Shown here: piece by piece, positions 34,621-46,330 of the stretch
Layout: each line of letters opens with the position of its first letter
How positions within the stretch are numbered: the stretch's first letter is position 1
Assembly (NCBI RefSeq): GCF_947242115.1
Contig: NC_074715.1
Span: forward strand, 52,020,080-52,084,079
DNA length: 64,000 nt
Source: Biomphalaria glabrata
Taxonomy: Eukaryota; Mollusca; Gastropoda; Planorbidae
Reading direction: 5' to 3'
The notes under the pieces: model-generated
Databases searched by the model: none
What the model was told of the DNA's origin: nothing
The model's input: the letters and a program-made list of their open reading frames with translations, nothing else
Made by a program: the position numbers and the translations under genes

Positions 34621-37600
34621 ATGGCCACATTCAGTGTGTCCAAGAACACAGTAGATCTAGCTATTGATCCTTTAATCTTGTGTAAACTCTGTTTGTCAGA
34701 GCTGCCGCTGGTAGACATGTATGAACTGGTGGACTGCAAGTGCCTATTTTGTGAGATGGTAAGAACTTAATGTGTTTGAATGTCAAATTTAGTTTTATTC
34801 ATCCCACTGGACAGCTGAATATATCTAAGAGATGGCTAAAGATGTATTTGGTTCAATAAAAACGTATTATTGATGCAATGACCTAGTTTGTGTTGGAAAA
34901 CAGCCTGCTGTATGATTCATGGTTAATGTGAAGCATTATGAATCTATGACATTTGACAGCTCAATGTTCATTTGGCTACATTTCATTTATTTGCATTCAA
35001 TATATTCTCCTATCTCTTTATATATATAGCAGTTTTATTTATATTCTCCCATCTCTGTATATACAGCAGTTTTATTTAACTTATCTTCTTATCTTATATA
35101 ATACAGACGTTTTTTCAAAAAAGAAGATGATTACATCCTATGCGTCATGCATTTAGTCATGCATATTAACCAATGACTTAAATTCTGCCAAGTCCCTGGT
35201 TTTCCTGGCCATGCTCTAATAGCACTAGGGAAGAAGGAGTATTTGTACAAATTTGTCTCTCATCAGTTAGTCCTTTTACTAAGGATATTAAAAATTGTAA
35301 CCAAATTACTAGTTTATCATTCTGTGCATTCAGGATAATGAGAGTTAATCATTAAAAAATTAACATACACGTTTCATACAGGTTACTTACCAGCCAATAA
35401 ACATACCATTCATTATTTGTCCAGTAGATCTTTTCAACAATATATAGTATAGTCTAACATCTGGTGAAGATAATCATGATGCATATTCATAAACCTCAAC
35501 ACCTACAGTTTATTCCCTAATGCATTACATATATTGAGAAATGACAAAACTACATGTCCCGTTAAAATATTCCTAACCAGATTATGGCGAAACATAAATC
35601 CCCAGCACAAAGTCATGTGACTCACACAACTTACCATAACAAAGCACACAACAAAATTTATGCATAAAAATCTTTTCCTAACATTTAGAGAAAAAAAAAA
35701 TGTTCTGTTGTATTTTTTTTTTTTTTAAAAACAATTTTAGAGCAATTTAATCTTACACTTTGTCCACAGAATTCTCCCATGCTAGAGTTTCAAATCACAT
35801 TATTGAGAAAAAAAAGATTGTTATAACTTTTAGAGTTTAACTGGAAATATTCGATACAAATGAAATGGAGATTTTTTAATAACCTTATTTGGGAAAAGCT
35901 TCTATGGTGTTTGTGCGGTGTATCTATCACATTTAGATCCCAAAAATTAAAAAGTGCTATTTAAATCTGATATTATCATCACTTACAATGTTCCAAATAA
36001 GTGATACTTTTGAGCTTCTGAAAGCATACTCTTTTTGTTTAATAAAATAGTATGCATATTATATGCACACATTTATAAACCATTTTTAAAACAATGTTTA
36101 AATTTAAAAAAAATGGTATTTTCATTTTTGTAAAACACACATCATGGTGCTATTGTTTTACAGCAATTTATAACGTGATCTGTTTTTTATCTCAATAGTG
36201 TTTGTTTATATGTCCAAAAATATATACCAATAAAAGTAAACTCAGGTGTACCTCAAGGAACAGTCTAAGGTCCACTACTATTTTTAATTTACATAAATGA
36301 CTTGCCTAATTGCATTAGTTCAGGAACAAAAGTCAGATTATTTGCAGACGATTGCATAATATATAGAACAATAAAAACAACACAAGATACAGACATTTTA
36401 GAAAGAGAATTAGATGAATTACAGAAATCAAATTGGAGCATTCTTTCCACCCAGGAAAATGTCAGTTATTAGGAGTAATAAAAAAACTAAAATAAATAAA
36501 TTCCACTTATTTTATTCATGGTACACCAGTAACACAAACTAAAAACGCATAATGCTTAGTGTTACGTGCGCATCTTAGTGTGAATGTGAAATGGTGCGAT
36601 TGCGTGTTGAAAGGAAAGAAGAACCGAAATGGAGGACTATGAACAAGAAAGTGTTTTCAGTGTTAATAAAGATTAAAGTATTTATAAACTGTGATTTTGT
36701 CGTTTACATGTCTAAAGAGTCTCATCCAATATGAAAACGTAACACTTAGGTGTGATAATAAATGAAAAACTGTCATGGAATCCCAATATTAAGGGTTTAT
36801 TAAAAGAAATTTCTATAAATCAAATAGGAACATAAAACTAAAATGTTACTTTACGTTGGTTAGGCCAATAATAGAATATGCATCCTCTGTTTCTGACCCA
36901 CAACTTAAGAAAACATTAAGAAACTGGAACAGACACAAAAAAGAGCAGTGAGATTCATAACAAACGAATATTCACATTTGACTAGTCACTAGAGTAACAC
37001 CTTTAGTAAAATCACTAAATTTAGAAAGCCTTCAGGATAGAAGTAAAGTAGCAATTATACATAAAATTCTGAACCATAATCTTCAAATACAAAAACAAAA
37101 CTTAATAAATACTCAGAAAGACACAAAGATAAATGCACGTTCCTCATCCCATATGTTAGGACAAATTTGTACAAATGCTCCTTCTTCCCAAGTGCTATAA
37201 GAGCTTGGAATGGGTTGCCAGAGCTATCCAAGAAAACCAGTGACTTAGCAGAATTTAGGTCATTGGTTAATATGCATGACTAGATGCATGACGCGTAATT
37301 ATCTTCTTTTTTGAAGTAACGTCTGTATTAAATAAGATAAGAAGAAGATATAAATATTAAAAAAACAACAACATTATAGTACATGTTATAAGTATCGCAA
37401 AGAACCTTAGCACATATTAGTATGGCGTAGATTCTAATAGTTTAAGGTTTTTGATGTGGGTGTGACTATTCTTTCACCAGTGTATGAAACAGTATTTGAG
37501 TGTGATGATAACAGAAGGGTTAGTCGGTGACCTGACTTGTCCTGATGCACAGTGTAAGAAACAGGGGAAACTAAATATAGAAGAGGTTTGTACTGTATGG

Positions 37601-40600
37601 TTTGTTTGTTTGTTTGTTTGTTAATGAATATTACATATGGAGGATGGTACAATAACCAAAAACAACTTTTATACCGCTAATGGTAATCTCACGGTGTATT
37701 GACAAGATCTTACAACCAGATACTCTCAAGTATAAGATAATACTAAACTAATGTCCCAAGAACATTGGAAAGATGCATACAAACAAAACTAATACAAGTT
37801 ATTCACCAGGAGCACAGATAAGATAAACAGTCATCAAATTCAGTTTCCAAAAGTATGCCCTGGTTGGTATTCAGTAGCCAAAAGTATGCCCTGGTTGGTA
37901 TTCAGTTGCCAAAAGTATGCCCTTGGTTGGTATTCAGTAGCCAAAAGTATGCCCTGGTTGGTATTCAGTAGCCAAAAGTATGCCCTTGGTTGGTATTCAG
38001 TAGCCAAAAGTATGCCCTGGTTGGTATTCAGTAGCCAAAAGTATGCCCTGGTTGGTATTCAGTAGCCAAAAGTAGGCCCTTGGTTGGTATTCAGTAGCCA
38101 AAAGTATGCCCTGGTTGGTATTCAGTAGCCAAAAGTATGCCCTTGGTTGGTATTCAGTAGCCAAAAGTATGCCCTTGGTTGGTATTCAGTAGCCAAAAGT
38201 ATGCCCTGGTTGGTATTCAGTAGCCAAAAGTATGCCATGGTTGGTATTCAGTAGCCAAAAGTATGCCCTGGTTGGTATTCAGTAGCCAAAAGTATGCCCT
38301 GGTTGGTATTCAGTAGCCAAAAGTATGCCCTGGTTGGTATTCAGTAGCCAAAAGTATGCCCTGGTTGGTATTCAGTAGCCAAAAGTATGCCCTGGTTGGT
38401 ATTTCTGAATCTTTGTATGATATGAAAAGGGGGAAGGGGAGTGTACTAATAAAGATTTTATCTGCTCCAGTATCATTTTAAAATCTGTACTGTACAACAG
38501 AAGATATTGTCTACTTGACATTCATATTAAGCAAGCAGACATTTTATTTTTTAATTAGACATTCATAGTAAGCAATCAGGCTTTATTGTTTCATTTTCAT
38601 GATTGGTACTTAAAACTCAGATGAAAATTCATTTTTTATATTTTTTAAAAAATTATATGCTCTTTATAGAAAAAGTTAGTGATTATTTTAACCTTTGTAA
38701 TGACAGATTGAACATTTGGTAGATAGACAGACATTTCAAAGGTTTCAAAGATTACATTTCCAAAGAGGTAGGCGCTTTAAGTTTTGTTGGGTTTTAGTCT
38801 TTCTAGTTTCTTTGTGTTTCACTTTATTTTTTACAATGATCAAAATTAAATGCAATTCAATACCTGTGACTCCATTCTTTCCAGAGGTTGACCTTGACCC
38901 CAACAGAACATTCTGCCCTGAGATTGGCTGTGAGACTGTCTGTCATGTTTGCTCCTCCCAGTCACATGCTGGCGGCGGAGCTGCTGCACCCACATCCATA
39001 CCTGTACAGTGTCCAACAGTAAGCCATGTTAAACTTGTGAAACTTTTCATTTTGTATGTCTTGTATTTCTTTCAACATTTATGCTAGAGAATAAGCTCAT
39101 ATTTTTTTTTTTCTAGACTTATTTCTAGTTGGCCTAAAATTACCCAAGTGGCATCACCCAGTGCGGTTAGCCGAGACCAATTGTTATAAAAGGCCTAAAC
39201 ACTGACCTGTAACATCACAACCTGTGAGTAGTTTAGACCAATAGCTCGTTGCCACATCACGGGTTTGAACGATGGGGCAACAAGCTATTGATCTAAACTG
39301 CCCACATGTTGTGATGTTGCAGGTCAGTGTTGAGGCCATTCTACAACGAATGGTCTTGGGTTAGCTCAGGGTGTGCTGCCCCCTCTCTTTTCACAGTAAT
39401 TACCCCCCCATTTTTATAATAAATGTACCGGTGCGTACCATAAAAAAAAAGCCCTGTATATATATATATATATATATGTATGGGGAGAGAGAGAGAGACC
39501 TGTATATATATATATATATGTATAGGGAGAGAGAGAGACCTATATGAAATATGCAAGTATGTTTGAGTGGGTATTTAGATACAGTCACTCATTTTGTTTA
39601 AGTGTTAACAAAAATGCAATTATTTTTTCTAGTTGAGTTTCACCCCCTTATAATTGTTGTCCAGTCTGGCACCCACCTCCAATGTTTTTCAATTTTCCAA
39701 GAAAGTTTTTCGCATGGAAATTACGTCTGAAATTCATTCACTTTTGTTTTGAAAAACACTTTTTTTTTTGTCTTCGTCTTCAGTGTGGTCTTCAGTTTTG
39801 CTCTGTCTGTAAGACCAAATGGCACGCTCCTAAATCTTGTGATGAAGTTGTTGCTTCAGGTCCCATTGAAGAGTTCGGGTAAGTGTTGACCTGGCGTGTA
39901 ATGTCACTTTAGAAAGCTTTATTGTAGGAAATATTTCATTACATATAACACTCACTTCTAGGCAATCTTAGTTCATGTCTCATAGAAGTTATAAACAAAA
40001 TGGACTTATATCTCACACAAGGTCAACAATTGGAAGCGTTTCAAGCCGTTACAAAATCTCAGGCTTCATTAGACTAGTTATAGTTTTGATTTTTTTTACT
40101 TCAGGTTCAAATACTTGAGGCTGATTTTTTTTCTACTTTAAATACCAATGCGAAGAATGGACAGAAAAATTAATTTAATACATTTATTATATCAGTAATG
40201 TCATTGATGTGTTATGAATCACGATGCCAGTTTCGACAATGTAACTTAACTCAAGGTTTGCTTTTTAATCAAACTGCACTGCAGAGAGAGGGTTTCCACT
40301 AGTCAGGTGCAGGTGCTAGGCTTTGCCATCAAGGTCAATGGACGACAGAACATGAAAAACAAGGTGCAAATACAACTTGAGAGTCAATCAGACTACGTGT
40401 CAAGATTGCTATTTTTTTTTGAAAATTGTTAAAGTTGTGTTGCTTGGATGGCTGCTAAAACATTTGTGTGAATAACTGAATTTTTTCAAGCAAATTGAAA
40501 TACTAGCTACAAATTTTATTTTTTAAGTATTCATACAGGTTAATAAAAATGTTCTCTGATTATTCTGTAAAATATTTTTCCTCTGAAGAGTTACATATTC

Positions 40601-41013
40601 TAGATTACTACATGTCTTTTTTTTTTCTTTCTTTTCATCATTCCAATCAAATGTATTTATGCTACTTCACAATTCTAGTTCGCTTCTTAAAGCCTTCTGA
40701 TTGCCAGGAATACTTGGTTGTTTAGAATGTAAAGAATTGTTGACAAGATTTTCCCCACAAATAAAACTTAAATATTTTTTTCTCCAGAATTCCTTTCCAC
40801 AACAGTGATGATGCAAAAATTAAGAGATGTCCCGTGTGTCATGTTCCCATTGAACGCAATGATGGCTGTGCTCAGATGATGTGCAAGAGATGCAAGCATG
40901 TGTTCTGTTGGTACTGTCTTCAGTCTCTTGATGTAAGCTTTATCTCCCTGGCATCTATCAGCTCCCACTATTTATTCATTGTCTCTGCCACAAACTACCT
41001 ATTTATATATATA

Positions 41014-41054
<41 letters not shown>

Positions 41055-42173
41055 CTGCTATAGGGTTGATTGTGCAGGGATGTCTAGGGGGTTTTCATTG
41101 CAGGCTACTGTCCAGTAACATGACTACACATACTAGTTGAGGTACAATTTTCTAAGAGCATGATGATGCACTATCAACAAAAACAAATCAACTTGTGAAT
41201 GTAGTTATAACATTATATAGTATAACAACCAATGTAAAAGTAGTAGAAAGAAGGGTAAAAATGCAACTCCTGGTGATAACAGATGCCCAACCTGTGACGG
41301 CAGCTGTGTATCAAGGATTGGCCTTTTTGGTCACAATAAAAGTTGCAAAGGGGAAATATCATCTCCCGAGAAGTAAAATCCCAAAGAAAAGTTCACAAAA
41401 TTAATCAACTGGAAAGTTAATCACACCTAGCTGTTTAAAACCTAAAACTTTTCTTCTACAAAAAAAACCCCCTTAAAATCTACTAGCACAATTATTCTTG
41501 ATGAGAACGTGTTGGCCATATCACCAAAACTCATGCTAGCCACATGGCCATTAGTACAAGAAGAGTGTAAAACTAATAAGGGAGATGTACACATTTAGAC
41601 CTTACAATCAACTGGTAATCTGACTTGTCTCTTTGTACACCTGACCTATTACTGTGTCATGCAGATGTCTAACATTTCTCTTCCAGGATGATTTTTTGCT
41701 GAGACATTACGACAAAGGTCCATGTAAGAACAAACTGGGACATTCTAGAGCGTCAGTGATTTGGCACAGAACTCAGGTTAGATATTTGGTTGTATCCCTG
41801 TTTCTCTTAGCTAACAGCGACAGGCTTCCATCAAATAGATAGAAACTCAGATAATATAAAATCAAAGGTGCTAATCATTCTCAAGATGCTCAGAATTTTA
41901 AAATAAATTGAGAATTCAAAGATCCATAAGTACCATTTCTGTACATGACTGTTTAAAATGCTTTTTTTTTTAAGTGATATCATTTTTCATGAGAAAATTA
42001 TTATACTTTTTATTTAAATTTTTCCCCAGGTGGTTGGAATCTTTGCTGGTTTTGGTGTCTTGCTGCTGGTCGCCTCCCCTTTCCTGCTGTTGGCTGCGCC
42101 TTGTATTCTTTGCTGCAAGTGCAAAATTTGTCGCTGCTGTGACGAGGAGGAAGGAGATGGGTTTTCAAATTAA
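34621..42173 (+). CDS. RNF144A: E3 ubiquitin-protein ligase RNF144A (RBR type), eight coding exons
   Basis: A membrane-anchored RING-between-RING ligase that takes ubiquitin from an E2 onto its own cysteine before passing it to a substrate. Coding exons: 34619-34758 (ATG 34621), 37481-37585, 38707-38767, 38885-39018, 39784-39878, 40788-40932, 41687-41776, 42030-42173. All have GT/AG borders and phases agree. The total is 303 codons plus stop; human RNF144A has 292 and RNF144B 303. RING1 starts [13 protein letters not shown] (Cys21, Cys24) and continues through CKCLFCEM into exon 2 (CMKQYL, CPDAQC). The IBR holds Cys112, Cys117, Cys144, Cys147, Cys152 and Cys155. RING2 is [20 protein letters not shown] with catalytic Cys205, then CKHVFCWYC. 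The C-terminus has one membrane segment ([20 protein letters not shown], with GxxxG) and a Cys-rich tail. The RNF144A-like anchor decides the paralogue. Exon 2 is short and easily missed, but in phase it supplies exactly the expected 35 residues. Introns carry LINEs, minisatellites and a hairpin element. Confidence 0.95.
35087..35300 (-). mobile_element. LINE family A 3' end, antisense, in RNF144A intron 1
   Basis: The plus strand reads CTTATATAATACAGACG, AAAAAAGAAGATGATTACAT, GCGTCATGCATTTAGTCATG, CTGGTTTTCCTGGCC and GGGAAGAAGGAGTATTTGTA. This is the family A 3' UTR and last codons, 5'-truncated. Confidence 0.75.
36220..37345 (+). mobile_element. LINE family A reverse-transcriptase remnant in RNF144A intron 1
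   Basis: The longest family A copy in the middle of the window. It retains a VPQGT-like start, [25 protein letters not shown] with the FADD catalytic motif, [12 protein letters not shown], then the C-terminal [14 protein letters not shown]-type block and the 3' UTR ending near GTCTGTATTAAATAAGATAA. Several frame breaks are present. A 185-bp solo LTR is inserted inside it (36560-36744). It ends about 135 bp before coding exon 2 of RNF144A. Confidence 0.8.
36560..36744. mobile_element. Solo LTR, 185 bp, inserted in the LINE
   Basis: It begins TGTTACGTGCGC and ends GAAAACGTAACA, the TG...CA borders of an LTR, and is flanked by a 5-bp duplication CTTAG (36555-36559 and 36745-36749). An AATAAAG poly(A)-type signal lies in the right half. 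Sequence on both sides belongs to the same LINE block, so the solo LTR is younger than the LINE. The LTR superfamily cannot be told from the LTR alone. Confidence 0.85.
37845..38402. repeat. 31/32-bp minisatellite, about 18 units, in RNF144A intron 2
   Basis: The unit is GGTATTCAGTAGCCAAAAGT plus ATGCCCTGGTT. Units occur in two lengths that differ by one T (CCCTGG or CCCTTGG), intermixed along the array. The array starts and ends sharply and the units are nearly identical, so the expansion is recent. It lies in the 1.1-kb intron between coding exons 2 and 3. Confidence 0.95.
39150..39380. mobile_element. Long inverted-repeat element M2, copy 1, in RNF144A intron 4
   Basis: The left arm (GGCATCACCCAGTGCGGTTA, then ACTGACCTGTAACATCACAA and AGACCAATAGCTCGTTGCC) is mirrored by the right arm (GGGCAACAAGCTATTGATCT, TTGTGATGTTGCAGGTCAGT, GGTTAGCTCAGGGTGTGCTG). 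Arms are about 100 bp with a loop of about 20 bp. It would fold into a long hairpin in the pre-mRNA. The class is MITE-like with unknown transposase. A second copy is at 55401. Confidence 0.85.
39455..39545. repeat. Duplicated TA/GA microsatellite
   Basis: CCTGTATATATATATATA, then GTATGGGGAGAGAGAGAG, appears twice in tandem with different TA lengths, ending before CCTATATGAAATATGC. Confidence 0.85.
41003..41053. repeat. TA microsatellite in RNF144A intron 6
   Basis: A TA run of about 50 bp with ATTTATTT interruptions near its start. Confidence 0.9.
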
Positions 42174-44250
42174 CAAAACAATCTACTCTCTAACGTACAA
42201 AAAGAAGTGTTTCTTGACGGAGAGACCAGCTGGCTGTGTCATGTTACAAGACTGCTGTTGTTGAGATAATGAATTGAGGATTGAAAGAACACCAAGCTGC
42301 TGTTAAAGGTTGAAGTTTGCTGTCAGGAATAATTTTTTCATTGCTTCTTGACAAGAGGAATAGATAATCATGATGTACCAGACTGCTTAGAACATTGGAC
42401 TTACCATCCCGTAAGGATGGGATAACTCAAAAACAGGGCTGTATTTAGCTGGCCAACATATCTCTAGGTCATCATCAACTGTCAGTGACTGACAAGGCAT
42501 TAATCATATGAGAGCTCTTTCATTCTGCTTTAGGATATTAACCTCTGGGTTTTTGGAACTTTAGACTACCCTCCATCGGCTATTTCTCTGTTCATATTTC
42601 TCGGTTACCTCGAGCTTTTTTTTTTTTTTTTTAAGTTTTACTCAACTCATGGCAGGGCTATTCAATACATTGGCAAGTTATAAAAGAATCATTTCTAAGT
42701 TACTCTAAGTAAAAAGAATACAATCAAATCATAAATAGATAATTCAATGCTTCCTTGAAACTCAACTGTTTTGAAAATGCTTTTCAATAATTGTTTATAT
42801 TTTTATTTAGTGATATATATATTTTTGTTTGCATTGAGCCACTTTTTCAGTCAACTTTATGCCAAATAGTTGCCATGTTATATTTTTTTTTTTTTACCTG
42901 TTTGGCTGTGCCATTCATTCATCTTTGTCAGTGGCATGTATTTGATCTGAACATTCACAGAACATTCTCTTGTCAGTCAAGCAAGTTTCTATGTACACCC
43001 TTGGATCTCATTCCTTTAGGTTTGAACATGACATAACTCCATTGCAATGATCATATTTCAACGTACATTTTTTTTTTAATGGTAAAAGTTGATGTATACT
43101 CATTTTCTTAAATATAGTATATATATTTTAGTTTGTACTGGGGAATTATTTTTTTTTACACTTGTATAACCTTTTTTTATTTTGTAGAGAGCATAAAATG
43201 TAGTCAATGGACCTCATTCACCAATTGTAAATAAACACATTTAGCCACATCATAATATTGAAAAAACAATGAAAAATATGTATCATGTGACAGCCTTTAT
43301 GGATTACATAATTTGTATAGAAGATATATAGAATCATGTGGCTAAATGTTGTTTGTTTACGATTGGTGAATAAGGTCCATTAAATTAATTTTTAAAAAAA
43401 TGCAAAGCTTGTGCCACAAATGTATGCTCCGGTTTTTCTTTTTAACTAATATTTTAGATTCCCTGGATAGATGTGGTTCAGTCTAGCACTCCTTTGGTCT
43501 CCACAAAAAATAAGTCGAGTAAACTAGAGAATATAAGGTCTATTTCAGTTGAGCAGTTGTGGTGTAGGATTTGTAATAGATTCCATACTATAAGTACTAA
43601 CAAGTCTGTACTAATGGTGAAGGAATACAATATCCAGACATTTATCTGAGAAAAATAGAGTGGCCTAAGCCTCTGGTTCTGCTTGATTATCTTTCATAAT
43701 CTAGATCATTTCAAATGATTATGAATTGTTTCTTTTATCTGACTACATGTTAGCATTGAATGCTATTGCAATACTTCTAACAAACATTTTAACAAATGAA
43801 CCTGCTGTGATAAAAAACTGTTTTTGATTTCATTGTACTCACAAGAGGGTGGGGTTTCGATTCCTCTTTTGAGGATTTTCAATTTTTTTTTTCTGAACAT
43901 ATTTTGGTTTACCGTTACTAAATTGAAGACTGTTTTGTACACAAGTGATGAGAGAACTGTATACAGTGTGGTTCTGTCTGATGACATTAATTGTTAATAA
44001 TTAGCAAAAAAATTACATGCTACATTTCTTCAACCTTTTATTTTATTAGTTAATTATCTAAGTCATCACTTGAAGAAATTTTTTTTTTGAAGCTGGATAT
44101 TTTAGCTTTTTATTTTTCTGTAGATAGTTTAAAAAAAAAAATCTATATTTGTTTACATTATGTAAATATTCAATTATAAACTTCATTTTATTGCAGGCAG
44201 TGTGCCTTGTGCTTGTGTTCAGTTGAAAATAAAAGATATAAACCACAGTA
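42174..44250 (+). other. RNF144A: RNF144A 3' UTR
   Basis: After the stop at 42171-42173 no further splice evidence was seen. The strongest poly(A) signal is AATAAA at 44228-44233, followed by a GT-rich stretch (GACTGTGTTCTCATAG), which puts the 3' end near 44250. This gives a UTR of about 2.1 kb that contains MITE M1 copy 3. An earlier AATAAA at about 43230 lies inside the MITE and could give a shorter form. Confidence 0.6.
43207..43380 (+). mobile_element. Palindromic MITE family M1, copy 3, in the RNF144A 3' UTR
   Basis: 174 bp, beginning ATGGACCTCATTCACCAATT and ending GATTGGTGAATAAGGTCCAT. It is in the same orientation as 29105-29272 and has more C-to-T type differences than the other copies. 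In an mRNA it would form a hairpin of about 40 bp. Confidence 0.88.
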
Positions 44251-44671
44251 GACTGTGTTCTCATAGACATGATTTTATCTCTATCAAAATAATTCTAGCA
44301 GTTAATTGTAAAACTGCACTCATATGATCAGGTAACTAGTGGGTTCCCCCTTCTCGAAGATTGAAACTTCTTCTAGCCAGCTTTATTGCTTCTGAGCTGT
44401 GAGCTCTTTTGCAGACTGTGCCAAGGAAAAAAAGTGTGCTGTTTTCTTCAGTTGTTCAACCCCACCTTGTCCCATGGATATTCCGGTTACAGTCTTCAGA
44501 CCTAGATGTTTCCTTTTATGTCAGTATTGGAGAAAATTGCAAAGACCGAAAACTCCCTTAAAATACGGGGACTATATATTTATATATTTTTTAAAAGCCT
44601 GAGGAAACACCCTGCCTACACTAAATGCCAAGGAATTTAACGAAGATTGAAACAAATCCTCATCTCCTAGA

Positions 44672-44900
44672 ACAGAGATGGGCAAACTACGGACTGCCTG
44701 TGGGCAGTTTAATCTAGCCCACCATGTTGTGTAATAATTATTAAAATTTCACACAAAATGTAATATTGCTAATTTAAATGTAAAATACTTGCCAATTTGA
44801 CATTTTCACTAACATAGTCATTTCCATCTTAAAATGTAAAAAAAACAAAACGAAATTGATTCAATATGTCATGATGTTTTTAAAATATGAATTGACTTTA
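44672..44900 (+). mobile_element. hAT-like left end
   Basis: CAGAGATGGGCAAACTACGG, then ACTGCCTGTGGGCAG, matches the generic start of many animal hAT elements (CAGxGGTGGGCAAACTACGG). No matching right end or duplication was identified. A second hAT element starts just to its right. Confidence 0.5.
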
Positions 44901-44908
44901 AACTAGAC

Positions 44909-46330
44909 CATGGGTGGGCAAATTACGACCTGCGAACACCTACAGAAATCAGGTGTGCCCACAGATTATACATACCGTATTAAAAATTCAAATATATTGA
45001 AAATAAATAATTCTAAATATCTATATAAATTATTATTCTTATCACTATGATGAAATGGTTAAAGAAACATTGTCTCTACATGTCATTCTAAAATGTAAAT
45101 AGTAAACAAAGATTATTCTTATTGGCTATATTTCAAAACATTCAGTCAAAAACACAAATTCAGGCCAGCATTTATTCAATGCTGTGAAGAACTGTGTTGG
45201 GTTGGCATGCAACAAGATGGCAAGTGTAACATCTGATGGAGTCCGTGCTAAATGAAATAATATCCTAACCATGAACTGTATACGGAAAGTTTGTACAAAG
45301 CTGATTATAAATTATTAATGACCACATCCATATGAAGCTTAAGGTCTTAACCACAGGCAGTTCCGAGTAGTACTTGAAGATTTGGAAAGAAATCATGCCA
45401 AATTTCGGTACCATGAGCCAGGTATTGAGAAGAATGTGGGATATCATTCCTTGAACTTGTGAATTTGTTAGTTATATTTCTGATGAATAGTGGAAGACAC
45501 ACTTCGTGTTTTCCACGGGTTGTTTGTGCATGCTAATCTTTTCAAACAAAGCTTTCCCATTTCTTCAGGCAAGCAAGTGAAAAAAGGCTTTGTATTTTCC
45601 TTTGCTGAAAGTTGAAACTAATGAAATGGTTGAAAAGTACACAACTTTTTTTTTTGTTCTTTGATTGTGGATTTGAAAGCAAATTTTAAGACATCAAGAA
45701 CTTGGAATCAATAGCCTCAGCTCATCATTTTAGTGCAGAAACTAATTCAGCTGCAGGAGACATACCACCAAACAAATTATTACCTGAAAGAGAAGCTCAA
45801 GTCAGCTCTTTTCTTGGTGTTTTATGGTTGCCAGAAGCTGTATTTCCAGACTTTAAAAAACTTAGCTGCTAAACTTTCACATTATTTGGGTCCACATACA
45901 TCTGTGAGCAATTATTTTTTTGTTTGAAAATAAATAAGTGTAAGAACAGGCTGTTGATGACTGACTGTACTTTGATAACAACTAGAAAGCTGGTTCCACA
46001 GTTCTGAAACTGCACAGGTGTGAACAGTAAAATAATTCAAATTAAGTACAACTGTGCATGTGTAGTGAAATCATGGGATGTAAATGGACAATAACAAATA
46101 TTTGTAAAAATAGTATAAGATATTGTTAACCCTTGTTGTAATTTCTCAATTGGGAGTGTAAGAAAATGATATGTAAATGTAAAATACAGTATAAATATGA
46201 ATTAAAAGCTTTTATACACTTAGCTATAGTATATCTTTATACATTGTATGTACATATTATATTTATGCGGCCTGCCAGTCCCGAAATTTTTCTGATGCGG
46301 CCCTCGATAGAAAAATGTTGCCTACCCCTG
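44909..46330 (+). mobile_element. Degraded hAT transposon with transposase remnants
   Basis: The 1422-bp element starts CATGGGTGGGCAAATTACG and ends ATGTTGCCTACCCCTG. It is flanked by an exact 8-bp duplication, AACTAGAC, at 44901-44908 and 46331-46338. Frames inside recall hAT transposases of the GTF2IRD2/ZBED-like group: MASVTSDGVRAK near 45215, and FQTLKNLAAKLSHYLG then a YxCEQxFS-like position (SVSNYFF) and a KxRSRLTD-like segment near 45850-45970. Frameshifts and stops are numerous, so no active protein is made. It lies in the RNF144A-RRM2 intergenic gap. Confidence 0.8.

Noticed and set aside
37845-38402. CRISPR-like array of 31-bp repeats
   Set aside because: Units are contiguous with no unique spacers, and the setting is an animal intron. 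It is a minisatellite.
38768-38884. Hydrophobic segment joined to the RNF144A IBR frame
   Set aside because: This is intron 3 (GTAGGC donor at 38768, CCAG acceptor before 38885). Splicing removes it and restores the [12 protein letters not shown] continuity.
39341-39588. Minus-strand frames of 62-71 residues rich in Ile-Tyr
   Set aside because: Produced by the TA/GA microsatellite.
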